Positions 16,245-23,760 of a stretch of 37,330 nt of DNA are shown piece by piece. Source of the stretch: Pseudomonadota bacterium. Lineage in GTDB: Bacteria; Pseudomonadota; Alphaproteobacteria; SHVP01. Location: the NCBI GenBank assembly GCA_027622715.1, contig JAQBYN010000029.1, forward strand, positions 1 through 37,330, in the 5' to 3' direction. Every line of letters starts with the position of its first letter. The stretch's first letter is position 1. The position numbers were made by a program, and so were the translations under genes. Below the pieces are notes generated by a model. That model ran no database searches. It was not told the origin of the DNA and saw only the letters and a program-made list of their open reading frames with translations.

Positions 16245-16661
16245 TTACGGCGCAAAGGACAACTCTTGCTGCGCCGCCGAATCCACATCCAGGCCCAATG
16301 CGGCAAAAACTTCTTCGGCCCACTTGATCGCAGAATTGGCCGCCGGCACACCGCAATAGGCCGCCGCCTGCAAGATGACTTCTCGAATGTCCGCGGCGGT
16401 GAGCCCGCCGTGGATCGCGGCGCGCACATGCAGTTTAAATTCCTCGGGACGGTTCAACGCGATCATCATGATCAGCGTGAGTAAACGTCGTATCCCGGGG
16501 GCGATGGTCGGCCGCCCCCAAACATCCTCCCAAACGCTGCGGGTGATGTATCGCTGAAATGGTTCGTTGAAGGACGTCGTGGCCGCCTGTGACCGCGCCA
16601 CATGCTCGTCGCCCAGTATCGAACGGCGAATTTCGATTCCTTTTGCAAGTTCGTCAGCCAT
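16245..16661 (-). CDS. pcaC: 4-carboxymuconolactone decarboxylase (PcaC family)
   Basis: A 138-residue protein, close to the usual 134 of PcaC. It decarboxylates gamma-carboxymuconolactone to beta-ketoadipate enol-lactone in protocatechuate breakdown. The family pattern is clear: GIEIRRSILGDEHVARS, FQRYITRSVWEDVWGRP, LHVRAAIHGGLT (H78, R80) and EVILQAAAYCGVPAANSA with C103. MADELAKG at 16661 is the family start. The 15 residues upstream are open frame without a matching site, and AAGGA precedes the chosen ATG. It is the last gene of a pcaI-pcaJ-pcaC operon, 48 bases after pcaJ. Since the rest of the pathway is absent here, a related lactone or hydroperoxide substrate remains possible. Confidence 0.85.
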   Translation of the reverse strand: MADELAKGIEIRRSILGDEHVARSQAATTSFNEPFQRYITRSVWEDVWGRPTIAPGIRRLLTLIMMIALNRPEEFKLHVRAAIHGGLTAADIREVILQAAAYCGVPAANSAIKWAEEVFAALGLDVDSAAQQELSFAP

Positions 16662-16709
16662 GGTCACGTCCTTGGTACGTTGCAATAAAACAGAGATGCC
16701 CAGCACCTG

Positions 16710-17396
16710 CTAGAGATTGGGCGGGGCAAGACTGACGATACCCGGCGCCGGCCTAAGCGGCCCACCGGTGAGGGAAGCGAGGTCCTCGATCGAAAGTCCT
16801 TCAAGAATCTCTACCGCGACGAAGCCGCCATCCGTCACATCAATAACCGCAAGATCCGAATAGATGCGCGAAACAACGCTCTGACCCGTCAATGGATAGG
16901 TGCAGGTCTCTACGAGTTTTCGCTCGCCAGTCTTCGTGACGTGTTTCGTTAGGACGACGACCCGTTTCACCCCGGCGACAAGATCCATCGCCCCACCAAT
17001 CGCTGGAATCGCGTCGCTCCCGCCGGTCGACCAATTGGCCAAGTCACCATTCGTGCCGACCTGGAAAGCACCGAGAACGCAAACATCGATGTGACCGCCA
17101 CGTATCATCGCAAACGAGTCTGCATGGTGAAACAGCGCGGCGCCGGGCACCAGGGTGACCATCTTCTTCCCGGCGTTGATGAGTTCCTCGTCTTCCTCAT
17201 CGGGACCTGCGATCGGTCCGGCGCCGAGAACGCCGTTTTCGGAATGAAAGACGATTTCTCTGCCCGTCGGCACGTGGTCCGCGACAAGTTCGGGCATCCC
17301 GATACCGAGGTTGACGTACGATCCGTCAGGGATGTCCTGGGCGGCCCGCCACGCCATTTGCGGAACGCTCAGTCCCTTTGGCCCGAAGGTGGTCAT
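16710..17396 (-). CDS. pcaJ: 3-oxoacid CoA-transferase subunit B
   Basis: A 228-residue beta subunit of a family I CoA-transferase (3-oxoadipate or acetoacetate:succinyl-CoA). The catalytic glutamate is E53 in the hallmark SENG (52-55). NLGIGMPELVADHVP precedes it, and GGHIDVCVLGAFQV, GAMDLVAGVKRVVV and LTGQSVVSRIYSDLAVIDV follow as in PcaJ/ScoB. Its ATG overlaps the stop of the A subunit gene as ATGA, so the two subunits are coupled. Together they activate a 3-oxo acid with CoA before thiolysis. Linkage to pcaC favours 3-oxoadipate, but sequence alone does not separate PcaIJ from ScoAB. Confidence 0.9.
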   Translation of the reverse strand: MTTFGPKGLSVPQMAWRAAQDIPDGSYVNLGIGMPELVADHVPTGREIVFHSENGVLGAGPIAGPDEEDEELINAGKKMVTLVPGAALFHHADSFAMIRGGHIDVCVLGAFQVGTNGDLANWSTGGSDAIPAIGGAMDLVAGVKRVVVLTKHVTKTGERKLVETCTYPLTGQSVVSRIYSDLAVIDVTDGGFVAVEILEGLSIEDLASLTGGPLRPAPGIVSLAPPNL

Positions 17397-18103
17397 GGAT
17401 AGGCTCGTTCCTGGATAACGGCGGTGCGCTCACTCATTGGTTCCGCGACCTGCACAACGGTGTCGACAAAGATACCTGGCGTGACAACTGATTCGGGGTC
17501 GATAGCACCGAGCGGGACGATTCGCCGAACTTGAACGATCGTGTGTGCTGCCGCCATGCACATTATTGGCCCGAAGTTTCGCGCGGTCAGCCGAAATGTC
17601 AGGTTTCCCCAGCGATCGGCGGTCTGCGCTTTGACCAGCGCGACGTCGGCTTTGAGGGGTGCCTCAAACACAAACTCCTCTCCGTCGATGATCCGGATCT
17701 CTTTACCATTTGCCACCGGGGTCCCGGCCGAGGTCTTGGTATAGAAACCGCCGATACCAGCGCCGGCGGCTCTGATCCGTTCTGCCAATGTGCCCTGCGG
17801 TACGGTTTCTAGTTCAACCCGGCCGGCGCGATACAATTCCTCGAAAACGACAGAATGGCTTGACCGTGGGTAGGAGCAAATGATCTTGCGGACCGCGCCG
17901 CCATTCAATAACGCGGCCAGCCCAACCAAGCCATTTCCGGCGTTATTCGAAATGACAGTGAGGTCGCTCACACCGCGATCGACGACCGCGTGGATCAACT
18001 CGGTTGGCGATCCGGCATCTCCGAACCCGCCGATCATAACAACCGACCCATCCTGAACAGCCGAAACGGCCGAGGCCAAGTCAGGTGAAACCTTGTTGAT
18101 CAT
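17393..18103 (-). CDS. pcaI: 3-oxoacid CoA-transferase subunit A
   Basis: A 236-residue alpha subunit pairing with the following gene. The glycine-rich CoA-binding block GGFGDAGSP (25-33) and the sequence LTVISNNAGNGLVGLAALLNGGAVRKIICSY are typical, as are PQGTLAERIRAAGAGIGGFYT and FEAPLKADVALVKAQTADRWGNL. It is first in the pcaI-pcaJ-pcaC operon and is divergent from the second GST gene across 125 bases. No thiolase or upstream ring-cleavage enzyme is in the window, so the operon receives its substrate from elsewhere or from an unrecognised pathway. Confidence 0.9.
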   Translation of the reverse strand: MINKVSPDLASAVSAVQDGSVVMIGGFGDAGSPTELIHAVVDRGVSDLTVISNNAGNGLVGLAALLNGGAVRKIICSYPRSSHSVVFEELYRAGRVELETVPQGTLAERIRAAGAGIGGFYTKTSAGTPVANGKEIRIIDGEEFVFEAPLKADVALVKAQTADRWGNLTFRLTARNFGPIMCMAAAHTIVQVRRIVPLGAIDPESVVTPGIFVDTVVQVAEPMSERTAVIQERAYP

Positions 18104-18228
18104 CCGTCCACTATAACGCCATGATGAAGGTCAGTTCTCCACGGATTCCAGCGGTCTATATTGGGGAGCAACGAAAACGCAATGGTCAAATCGCCGCCAT
18201 CTGCGGCACAATTAATTCGAGGATTGCA

Positions 18229-18840
18229 TTGAAGCTCTACTACACCCCCCTAGCGGGCTACGTGCATCGCGTTGAAATCGTCGCCCGCGAGGCAGGCCTT
18301 TGGGACCAACTGACACTGGTGCCGACGAACCCGTTCGATAGCCCCGACGACTTGGTGGCCGCCAATCCGCTGAGCAAGGTTCCAACGCTTGTCCGGGACG
18401 ACGGCGTACCAATGTTCGGTGGACCGGTGATCTATGAGTATCTTGATTCGCTCCATAGCGGGCCCAAGATGTATCCCCAAAACGCCGCCGATCGATGGGA
18501 AGCACTGCGTCTCTTTGGTCTAGCCGAAGGCATGTTCGATGCGGCGGACCTTCGCGTCGTGGAGTTGCGGCGCCCGAAAGGAGAAAAATCAGCGTTCTGG
18601 ATCGATCGGTATCAGCATGCCGTCGACCGATGTTTGGATCGCCTCGAAAGCGAGGCGCAGTCATTTACCGGATTCCATATTGGCCATATCTCAATTGCTG
18701 GCGCCTTGCTTTGGTTTGACTGGCAAAGGCACAATCGTGGCAACCATGCCGATTGGCGTCCGGGGCGCAAGATGTTGGACTCCTGGCTCGGCGCTCTCGT
18801 CGAACGACCGTCCTACCAGGCTGCGGCCAAGGCCGCTTAG
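18229..18840 (+). CDS. Glutathione S-transferase-family protein (GST 2), TTG start
   Basis: A 203-residue paralogue of the GST at 13741-14403. Shared blocks are MKLYYTPLAGYVHRVEIVAREAG, PTNPFD, NPLSKVPTLVRDDG, FGGPVIYEYLDSLHSGPKM and the helical domain with GHISIAGALLWFDWQ. The start is TTG 18229. GAGGA (18219-18223) lies five bases upstream and the N-terminus then aligns residue for residue with GST 1. The frame continues upstream to 18121 but that part has no counterpart. The candidate catalytic serine of GST 1 (S10) is G10 here. It is divergent from pcaI, and its stop codon overlaps that of the convergent methyltransferase by four bases. Confidence 0.85.
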   Translation: MKLYYTPLAGYVHRVEIVAREAGLWDQLTLVPTNPFDSPDDLVAANPLSKVPTLVRDDGVPMFGGPVIYEYLDSLHSGPKMYPQNAADRWEALRLFGLAEGMFDAADLRVVELRRPKGEKSAFWIDRYQHAVDRCLDRLESEAQSFTGFHIGHISIAGALLWFDWQRHNRGNHADWRPGRKMLDSWLGALVERPSYQAAAKAA

Positions 18841-19601
18841 CGGCTAACCCCCCAGGTCACGATTGCACGTAGAGGTGTGAGGCGCGACTGCTCGATCTTG
18901 AAAGTTTCACCGGCGAAAACTTCCTTAAACGCGAGGGCCTCACCCTTCGCGTCACGCCAATTGAACTCATCGAGAAGGATGACACTGCCTGGTAGAAGGT
19001 TCGGCTTAATCGCTTCAAGTGCGGCTTTCGTCGGTTCGTAAAGGCCTACGTCTAAATAAGCCAGGGCAACGGATTGATCAGGATGTTCCTGAAAATAGGC
19101 TGGCACAGACTGAGTGATGTCACCTCGGACAAGTTCGTGCTCGCCATGAATATGGCCTAGCACGCTGCAACTCTCATGCACCTTGAGGAGCTCTGCTAGG
19201 TAATCCTGATACTCCGACAAGGTGCTGTAGTTCCCCTGTCTAAAAATCTCGCCGTCGCCATCTTTGTCCGAGAAACCAGTGTAGCCCGTGAATGTGTCAA
19301 AACCGATAATGCGGCGAGACTTATTAAACGGCTCATAGATCGCACGAAGGTTCTCAAAGAGAACGAGGTTCTGACCATACCAAGTGCCACACTCAATAAT
19401 TGCACCGGGAACGTCGATGATCCGTCGATAAAGGTCATCAATAACAAGAAATTTTACAAGCGCCGAACTGCGGATATAGAGGCCTAGGTTTGTCATCATG
19501 TCTGCAGGATCTATCGGCGATTCGGCGTACATTTTCTGAAGTCGTTCTCTAGAGTCCAGTTGATCGGCAGCGGCGTGAGTTTCTCTAGTTTGGTCGGCCA
19601 T
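18837..19601 (-). CDS. TylF/MycF-family methyltransferase
   Basis: A 254-residue class I methyltransferase of the TylF (macrocin O-methyltransferase) family, whose members methylate sugar hydroxyls with Mg2+. The SAM site is PGAIIECGTWYGQN (66-78), D102 in GFDTFTGY follows, and D184 in AYLDVGLYEPT and D211/E212 in LLDEFNW stand where the family places its metal ligands. MTNLGLYIRSSALVKFLVIDDLYRRI is typical of a widespread bacterial subgroup. The frame is open to 19970 into the ABC transporter gene. I start at ATG 19601 because the upstream part is only the shadow of that gene. The region is visibly less GC-rich than its neighbours, a possible sign of transfer. The target sugar or lipid is unknown. 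Confidence 0.8.
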   Translation of the reverse strand: MADQTRETHAAADQLDSRERLQKMYAESPIDPADMMTNLGLYIRSSALVKFLVIDDLYRRIIDVPGAIIECGTWYGQNLVLFENLRAIYEPFNKSRRIIGFDTFTGYTGFSDKDGDGEIFRQGNYSTLSEYQDYLAELLKVHESCSVLGHIHGEHELVRGDITQSVPAYFQEHPDQSVALAYLDVGLYEPTKAALEAIKPNLLPGSVILLDEFNWRDAKGEALAFKEVFAGETFKIEQSRLTPLRAIVTWGVSR

Positions 19602-19776
19602 TGGATGAACCCCATTCTTTTGACGTTGCCGGGCTTCGAATCTGTTGTGTGCCATAGGAACGTGCAGGAAAAGCGTCGCCGCTATTCGAGGCCCAACACG
19701 CCTGGATTGAATGACCGCCTGGATCTGTGTGGGCCTTAATCGCTCGAAGGACGCACCGAACCTGCGTCGCCAGTCT

Positions 19777-20823
19777 TCACGGCGTTCTGCCGCTCGCGGT
19801 GTTTGACTGCGCAGAAACTTGTTTTGGTCCGCCCAAAATCGGTGCGTCGCCAATCGAGTTTGCGCCCTCAGAGATGCGCAGACAGGCGGCCTGGTGATCG
19901 CCGTCCAGCGTGACCATCGTCGGGCGCTGATGGGAACAGGCCTCGACGGCAACCGGGCAGCGGCCAGCAAAAAAGCAGCCCTCGGGTAGTGTCACCGAGC
20001 TAGGTATTTCGCCTTCGAGAATATGACGACCTTGGTCGATTGCCGGGTCGGGTGGCAAATGCGCCGATAGCAACGCCTGGGTGTAAGGATGCGCAGGCGC
20101 CTTAAAGACTTGCTCCGTCGGTCCTTGCTCGACGATCCGGCCCAAATAGATGACGACGATGCGGTCGCTGATCAACCGTACGGTTCCGAGGTCATGCGAG
20201 ATGAACAACATCGCAATCGACGTTTCGGTGCGCAGCTCAAGTAAGAGACGGAGAATGCCTGCGCGCACGGACAGATCGAGCGAACTGGTGGGTTCGTCCA
20301 AAACGATAAGTTCCGGATTTGTTGCGAGCGCGCGGGCAATGCACACCCGTTGCAACTGGCCGCCCGACAACTCGTTTGGATAGCGGGTTAGAAGCCCGGC
20401 GTTGAGACGCACAAGCTGCGCGAGTTCTTCAACCCGGCGGCGGCGGTCCGTCGCGTTCATCTGGGTATGGAGCCGCAGTGGCTCCTCGACAATCGTTCTG
20501 ACTTTAAGTCGCGGATTCAGGGCACCCCATGGATCCTGAAAGACTATTTGAAGGTCTTTGCGCAAGCCTCGGAATTTCTTTTCCGGCAGTCCCGTGATGT
20601 CCTGGCCGCGAAAAATAATCTGGCCTGAAGTCGCGTGCGCGAGGCCGACGATCGCGCGACCGATTGTCGATTTGCCCGAACCGCTCTCACCCACCATGCC
20701 CAGAATCTCTCCCGGCCTTATCGCGAAACTCACATCGTTAACCGCATGAATGGTCGTGCCCCGACCCCCAGGAAAAAACTTCGACAGGTTTTGGACATCA
20801 AGGATGGAATCGCCGGGGCTCAA
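19777..20823 (-). CDS. Oligopeptide-type ABC transporter ATP-binding protein (OppF/DppF family)
   Basis: A 348-residue ATPase of the peptide/opine/nickel uptake family. Walker A is GESGSGKST (45-53). The Q loop lies in IVFQDPWGALNP, the signature in YPNELSGGQLQRV, Walker B in LIVLDEPTSSLD, and the switch histidine in FISHDL. The family-specific C-terminal part begins HPYTQALLSA and has the cysteine-containing GCFFAGRCPVA block. I start at TTG 20823, which overlaps the preceding stop as TTGA and has GAGGG five bases upstream. A GTG at 20859 is the alternative. It is the last gene of the transporter set and probably pairs with the next ATPase as a heterodimer. Confidence 0.9.
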   Translation of the reverse strand: MSPGDSILDVQNLSKFFPGGRGTTIHAVNDVSFAIRPGEILGMVGESGSGKSTIGRAIVGLAHATSGQIIFRGQDITGLPEKKFRGLRKDLQIVFQDPWGALNPRLKVRTIVEEPLRLHTQMNATDRRRRVEELAQLVRLNAGLLTRYPNELSGGQLQRVCIARALATNPELIVLDEPTSSLDLSVRAGILRLLLELRTETSIAMLFISHDLGTVRLISDRIVVIYLGRIVEQGPTEQVFKAPAHPYTQALLSAHLPPDPAIDQGRHILEGEIPSSVTLPEGCFFAGRCPVAVEACSHQRPTMVTLDGDHQAACLRISEGANSIGDAPILGGPKQVSAQSNTASGRTP

Positions 20824-21812
20824 GACGCCCTCGCCTGGTCGCCGGCCGCGAAGTGGCACAGCGCGTGATGTGTCGCAGAGAGCGCCAGGTTCGGCGGCAT
20901 CGAATTACACTGCGCGGCCGCCTTCGGGCATCGATCGATATAATGGCAACCCGGCGGCAGCGCGTAGAGGTTGGGCGGGCCTCCACCGACCTCAGCGTCG
21001 AGGGTGAAATCCAATTTTTCCGGCGTCGAACCGATCAGTGCTTTTGTGTACGGGTGCCGAGGGTCGCCAAACACCGACCTCGTTCCACCCTCTTCGACGA
21101 TCCGACCCGCATACATGACAGCCGTCCGATTGCAATATTGCGCAACGACGCCAAGATCGTGGGTAATGATCATCGCACCCATGTTGAGTTCCTGTACCAA
21201 GGCGCGAAGAAGATCGAGAATTTGTGCCTGCACCGTCACGTCGAGCCCCGTGGTCGGCTCGTCCGCGATTAGGAGGCGCGGACCGTTGATCAGTGCCATC
21301 GCAATGAGGACGCGTTGTGCCATACCGCCGGAGAGCTCATGCGGCCAGGCCTGGGCGCGCCTTAGCGGGTCGGCGATCCCGACGCGCTCCATCGATTCGA
21401 CAGCCATACTAGTGGCCTTGTCGTTCGACAATTGCGGATCGTGCGCACGTGCCACCCGCGCAATTTGCTCGCCAATACGGGTTAACGGATCGAGCGCGCC
21501 TCTCGGGTTCTGCCCCACCATGGCAATGGCGGCACCACGGATTCTATTGAGTTCGTCGCGTTGCATGGCGACGATATCTTCGCCTTCAAAACGAATTGAG
21601 CCGTCAACGATTTCCGCGGGAGGGCGCAGTAGCCCCATGATCGACAACGCAGTCAAAGACTTCCCGGCGCCAGTTTCACCGACAAGACCCAAAATCTCTC
21701 CAGCATCAACCTTGAACGACACCGAGTTCAGCGCCTTGGCAACCTGCACTTGATTGCCGATGTCGCGCGTAATGAAGTGGGTATGAAGGTTTTGAACTTC
21801 GAGAAGCGTCAC
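20820..21812 (-). CDS. Oligopeptide-type ABC transporter ATP-binding protein (OppD/DppD family)
   Basis: A 330-residue ATPase. Walker A is GETGAGKS (45-52), the Q loop lies in MVGQNPRGALDPL, the signature in WPHELSGGMAQRVLIAMAL, Walker B in LLIADEPTTGLD and the switch histidine in IITHDLGVV. The C-terminal oligopeptide domain contains HPYTKALIGSTP and the PPGCHYIDRCPKAAAQC cysteine block that in some family members carries an Fe-S cluster. ATG 21812 overlaps the permease stop by four bases. Confidence 0.92.
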   Translation of the reverse strand: MTLLEVQNLHTHFITRDIGNQVQVAKALNSVSFKVDAGEILGLVGETGAGKSLTALSIMGLLRPPAEIVDGSIRFEGEDIVAMQRDELNRIRGAAIAMVGQNPRGALDPLTRIGEQIARVARAHDPQLSNDKATSMAVESMERVGIADPLRRAQAWPHELSGGMAQRVLIAMALINGPRLLIADEPTTGLDVTVQAQILDLLRALVQELNMGAMIITHDLGVVAQYCNRTAVMYAGRIVEEGGTRSVFGDPRHPYTKALIGSTPEKLDFTLDAEVGGGPPNLYALPPGCHYIDRCPKAAAQCNSMPPNLALSATHHALCHFAAGDQARAS

Positions 21813-22705
21813 CTCTTTTCGGCCCTCCGCCGAGGGTCGAAAAGGTCCTGAAGCCCGTCACCCATCATGTTGAAGCCGAGAACGAGCAAGATCAAAGCGA
21901 CCCCGGGGAAGACACCTACCCACCACTGGCCAGTCGCCATGTACTCGGCGCCCTGCCGGATCATCGAACCCCATTCCGGCGTCGGCGCTTCGATACCGAC
22001 TCCGAAAAACGCCAATGTCGCCATAATCCGCACGGCCCATGCTGCCCGAACCGCGACCTGCGCCATCGCGCCCTTAGTCGAGTTAAGCAAAAGATGGACG
22101 AAAAGAATGCGCCGCACCGGGTTACCCGTTGCAACCGCTGCCTCGACGAAGGTCGACGACCGCAATTGAAGGACCTCCGCGCGAACAAGCCGCACGAAAA
22201 CGGGCGAATCAAGGATTCCAATAATAAGAATGACGTTCAACAGCGATTGGCCTGTTGCCGCAACGACCGCCAGCGCCAGAACGATCAGCGGAAAGACTCG
22301 CAGCGAGTCCATGAAACGGACCGTCACTTCGTCGAACATCCCGCCGCGATAGCCGGTCAACAGTCCGAGCGGAACGCCGATGAGAACGGAGATCGTAACC
22401 GCCGGCACAGCCACGCCGAACGCGTAGCGCGCGGCATAAAGGACACGCGAGAAAACGTCCATACCGTTGCCATCAGTGCCGAACCAGTGAGTTGCGCTGG
22501 GTGGCTGGAGCAAGCGATCGGTGAATATCGCAACCGGATCATATGGAATGATGAGCGGCGCAATCAGCGCTACGACACCAAAAACCACGACAACAGCGAG
22601 ACCGATCGTCGCCGTGCCGCTACGCCGGGCGAGACCGATCATCCGGCGCCCGACGGAATACTCAGGCGGCTCCGCCTCGACACGGAAATTTTCGAACGTG
22701 GTCAT
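21809..22705 (-). CDS. ABC transporter permease (OppC/DppC family)
   Basis: A 298-residue inner-membrane permease. The cytoplasmic N-terminal stretch (1-32) is followed by a first membrane segment, GTATIGLAVVVVFGVVALIAPLII, then the periplasmic loop with HWFGTDGNGMDVFSRVLYAAR, a family hallmark. Five more segments follow. The EAA loop that docks on the ATPase is FVEAAVATGNPVRRILFVHLL. WGSMIRQGAEYM and the terminal GDGLQDLFDPRRR are also typical. Start and stop overlap both neighbours by four bases. Confidence 0.92.
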   Translation of the reverse strand: MTTFENFRVEAEPPEYSVGRRMIGLARRSGTATIGLAVVVVFGVVALIAPLIIPYDPVAIFTDRLLQPPSATHWFGTDGNGMDVFSRVLYAARYAFGVAVPAVTISVLIGVPLGLLTGYRGGMFDEVTVRFMDSLRVFPLIVLALAVVAATGQSLLNVILIIGILDSPVFVRLVRAEVLQLRSSTFVEAAVATGNPVRRILFVHLLLNSTKGAMAQVAVRAAWAVRIMATLAFFGVGIEAPTPEWGSMIRQGAEYMATGQWWVGVFPGVALILLVLGFNMMGDGLQDLFDPRRRAEKR

Positions 22706-23718
22706 GCGCTCATATTTGCTCGCGGTTCAATCAGAACAACGACGAGATCGATCACGACAAAAACAATGACTGAGAACAATGCGAGCGCAAGCACATAACC
22801 CTGCACTGCCGAGAAATCGCCTTGAATGATAGCTTGCAGACCATACTGCCCCATCCCGCCCCACGCGAAAATGAACTCAAGCACCGACGCGGTACCGATT
22901 AGGGCCGTCAGCTCCGTGCCAATGAAGGTGATGATCGGCGTCATGCTGTTGCGCGCCACAATACTTTGAATCACGCGCCGCGACAGGCCAGACGCTTCAC
23001 TCGTGCGTACGTACTCGCTGGACAGCACGTCCATCGCGATCGCACGAGTTTGTTTGATAATCGGTGCAGCCGCGATGATCGCCATCGCAATCACGGGGAG
23101 GATCAACTGGGAAAATGCCGATTGAACTACTTCCCAACGAGCGGCAATGAGCCCGTCTATAAGATAGCTATTGGTCACTGCAGGTGGCGGCGTGATCATC
23201 AACGAAATTCGACCCATCGCCGGAGGCGACCAGCCAAGAAAATAGAAGAAGACGAGAATCATGACGAGCCCAAGAAAATAGGTTGGGATCGAGAATCCAA
23301 GCAGCGAGAAAAAGCGAACGACTTGGTCAAAGCGCTGGTTGTGGTCTCGCGCCGCCCGTAGGCCCACCGGAATACCGATCAATGCGCCGAGGCCCACGCC
23401 CCAGAACAAAAGCTCCAGCGTAATCGGGAGACGTTCGATCAGGTCGGTCAGGACGGGCCGCTTATTCACCCAGGAAACCCCAAGGTCGCCCTGTACAGCG
23501 CCGGAGATGTATATCCAAAACTGCGCGAGCAGCGATTTGTCGAGCCCGAGTTCGGCTCTAATCATATCTAGTTCGGCGGCCGTAGAGTTTGGCCCCGAAA
23601 TAAGGGCGGCGGCATCCCCGCCGCCCAATCTCGTAAGCATGAAAGTGAAGAAGGTGATGAATACCAACAGCGGCACGACAAGAAGCAGTCGCCGAACGAG
23701 GAAGCGTGAAACATTCAT
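22702..23718 (-). CDS. ABC transporter permease (OppB/DppB family)
   Basis: A 338-residue inner-membrane permease with six predicted segments. The first is LLLVVPLLVFITFFTFMLTRL near residues 11-31. AELDMIRAELGLDKSLLAQFWIYISGAVQGDLGVSW is the usual periplasmic region. The EAA loop is YVRTSEASGLSRRVIQSIVARN. The insertion WSPPAMGRISLMITPPPAVTNS, between membrane segments, suggests a periplasmic selectivity region. ATG 23718 has only a weak ribosome site, 42 bases after the solute-binding protein gene. Confidence 0.92.
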   Translation of the reverse strand: MNVSRFLVRRLLLVVPLLVFITFFTFMLTRLGGGDAAALISGPNSTAAELDMIRAELGLDKSLLAQFWIYISGAVQGDLGVSWVNKRPVLTDLIERLPITLELLFWGVGLGALIGIPVGLRAARDHNQRFDQVVRFFSLLGFSIPTYFLGLVMILVFFYFLGWSPPAMGRISLMITPPPAVTNSYLIDGLIAARWEVVQSAFSQLILPVIAMAIIAAAPIIKQTRAIAMDVLSSEYVRTSEASGLSRRVIQSIVARNSMTPIITFIGTELTALIGTASVLEFIFAWGGMGQYGLQAIIQGDFSAVQGYVLALALFSVIVFVVIDLVVVLIEPRANMSA

Positions 23719-23760
23719 CGCCGGTCTCGTCTGTCTTGCCGAGCCGCGTTGGTTCTAAGG

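Noticed and set aside
16217-16249. Two small adjacent hairpins between the convergent ThDP and pcaC genes (CCTGT/ACAGG and CGTAA/TTACG)
   Set aside because: The stems have only five pairs and no T tract on either strand, so I do not call a terminator.
19602-19970. N-terminal extension of the TylF-type methyltransferase
   Set aside because: The frame is open but overlaps the ATPase gene C-terminus, is arginine-rich and has no counterpart in the family. The protein more likely starts at 19601.
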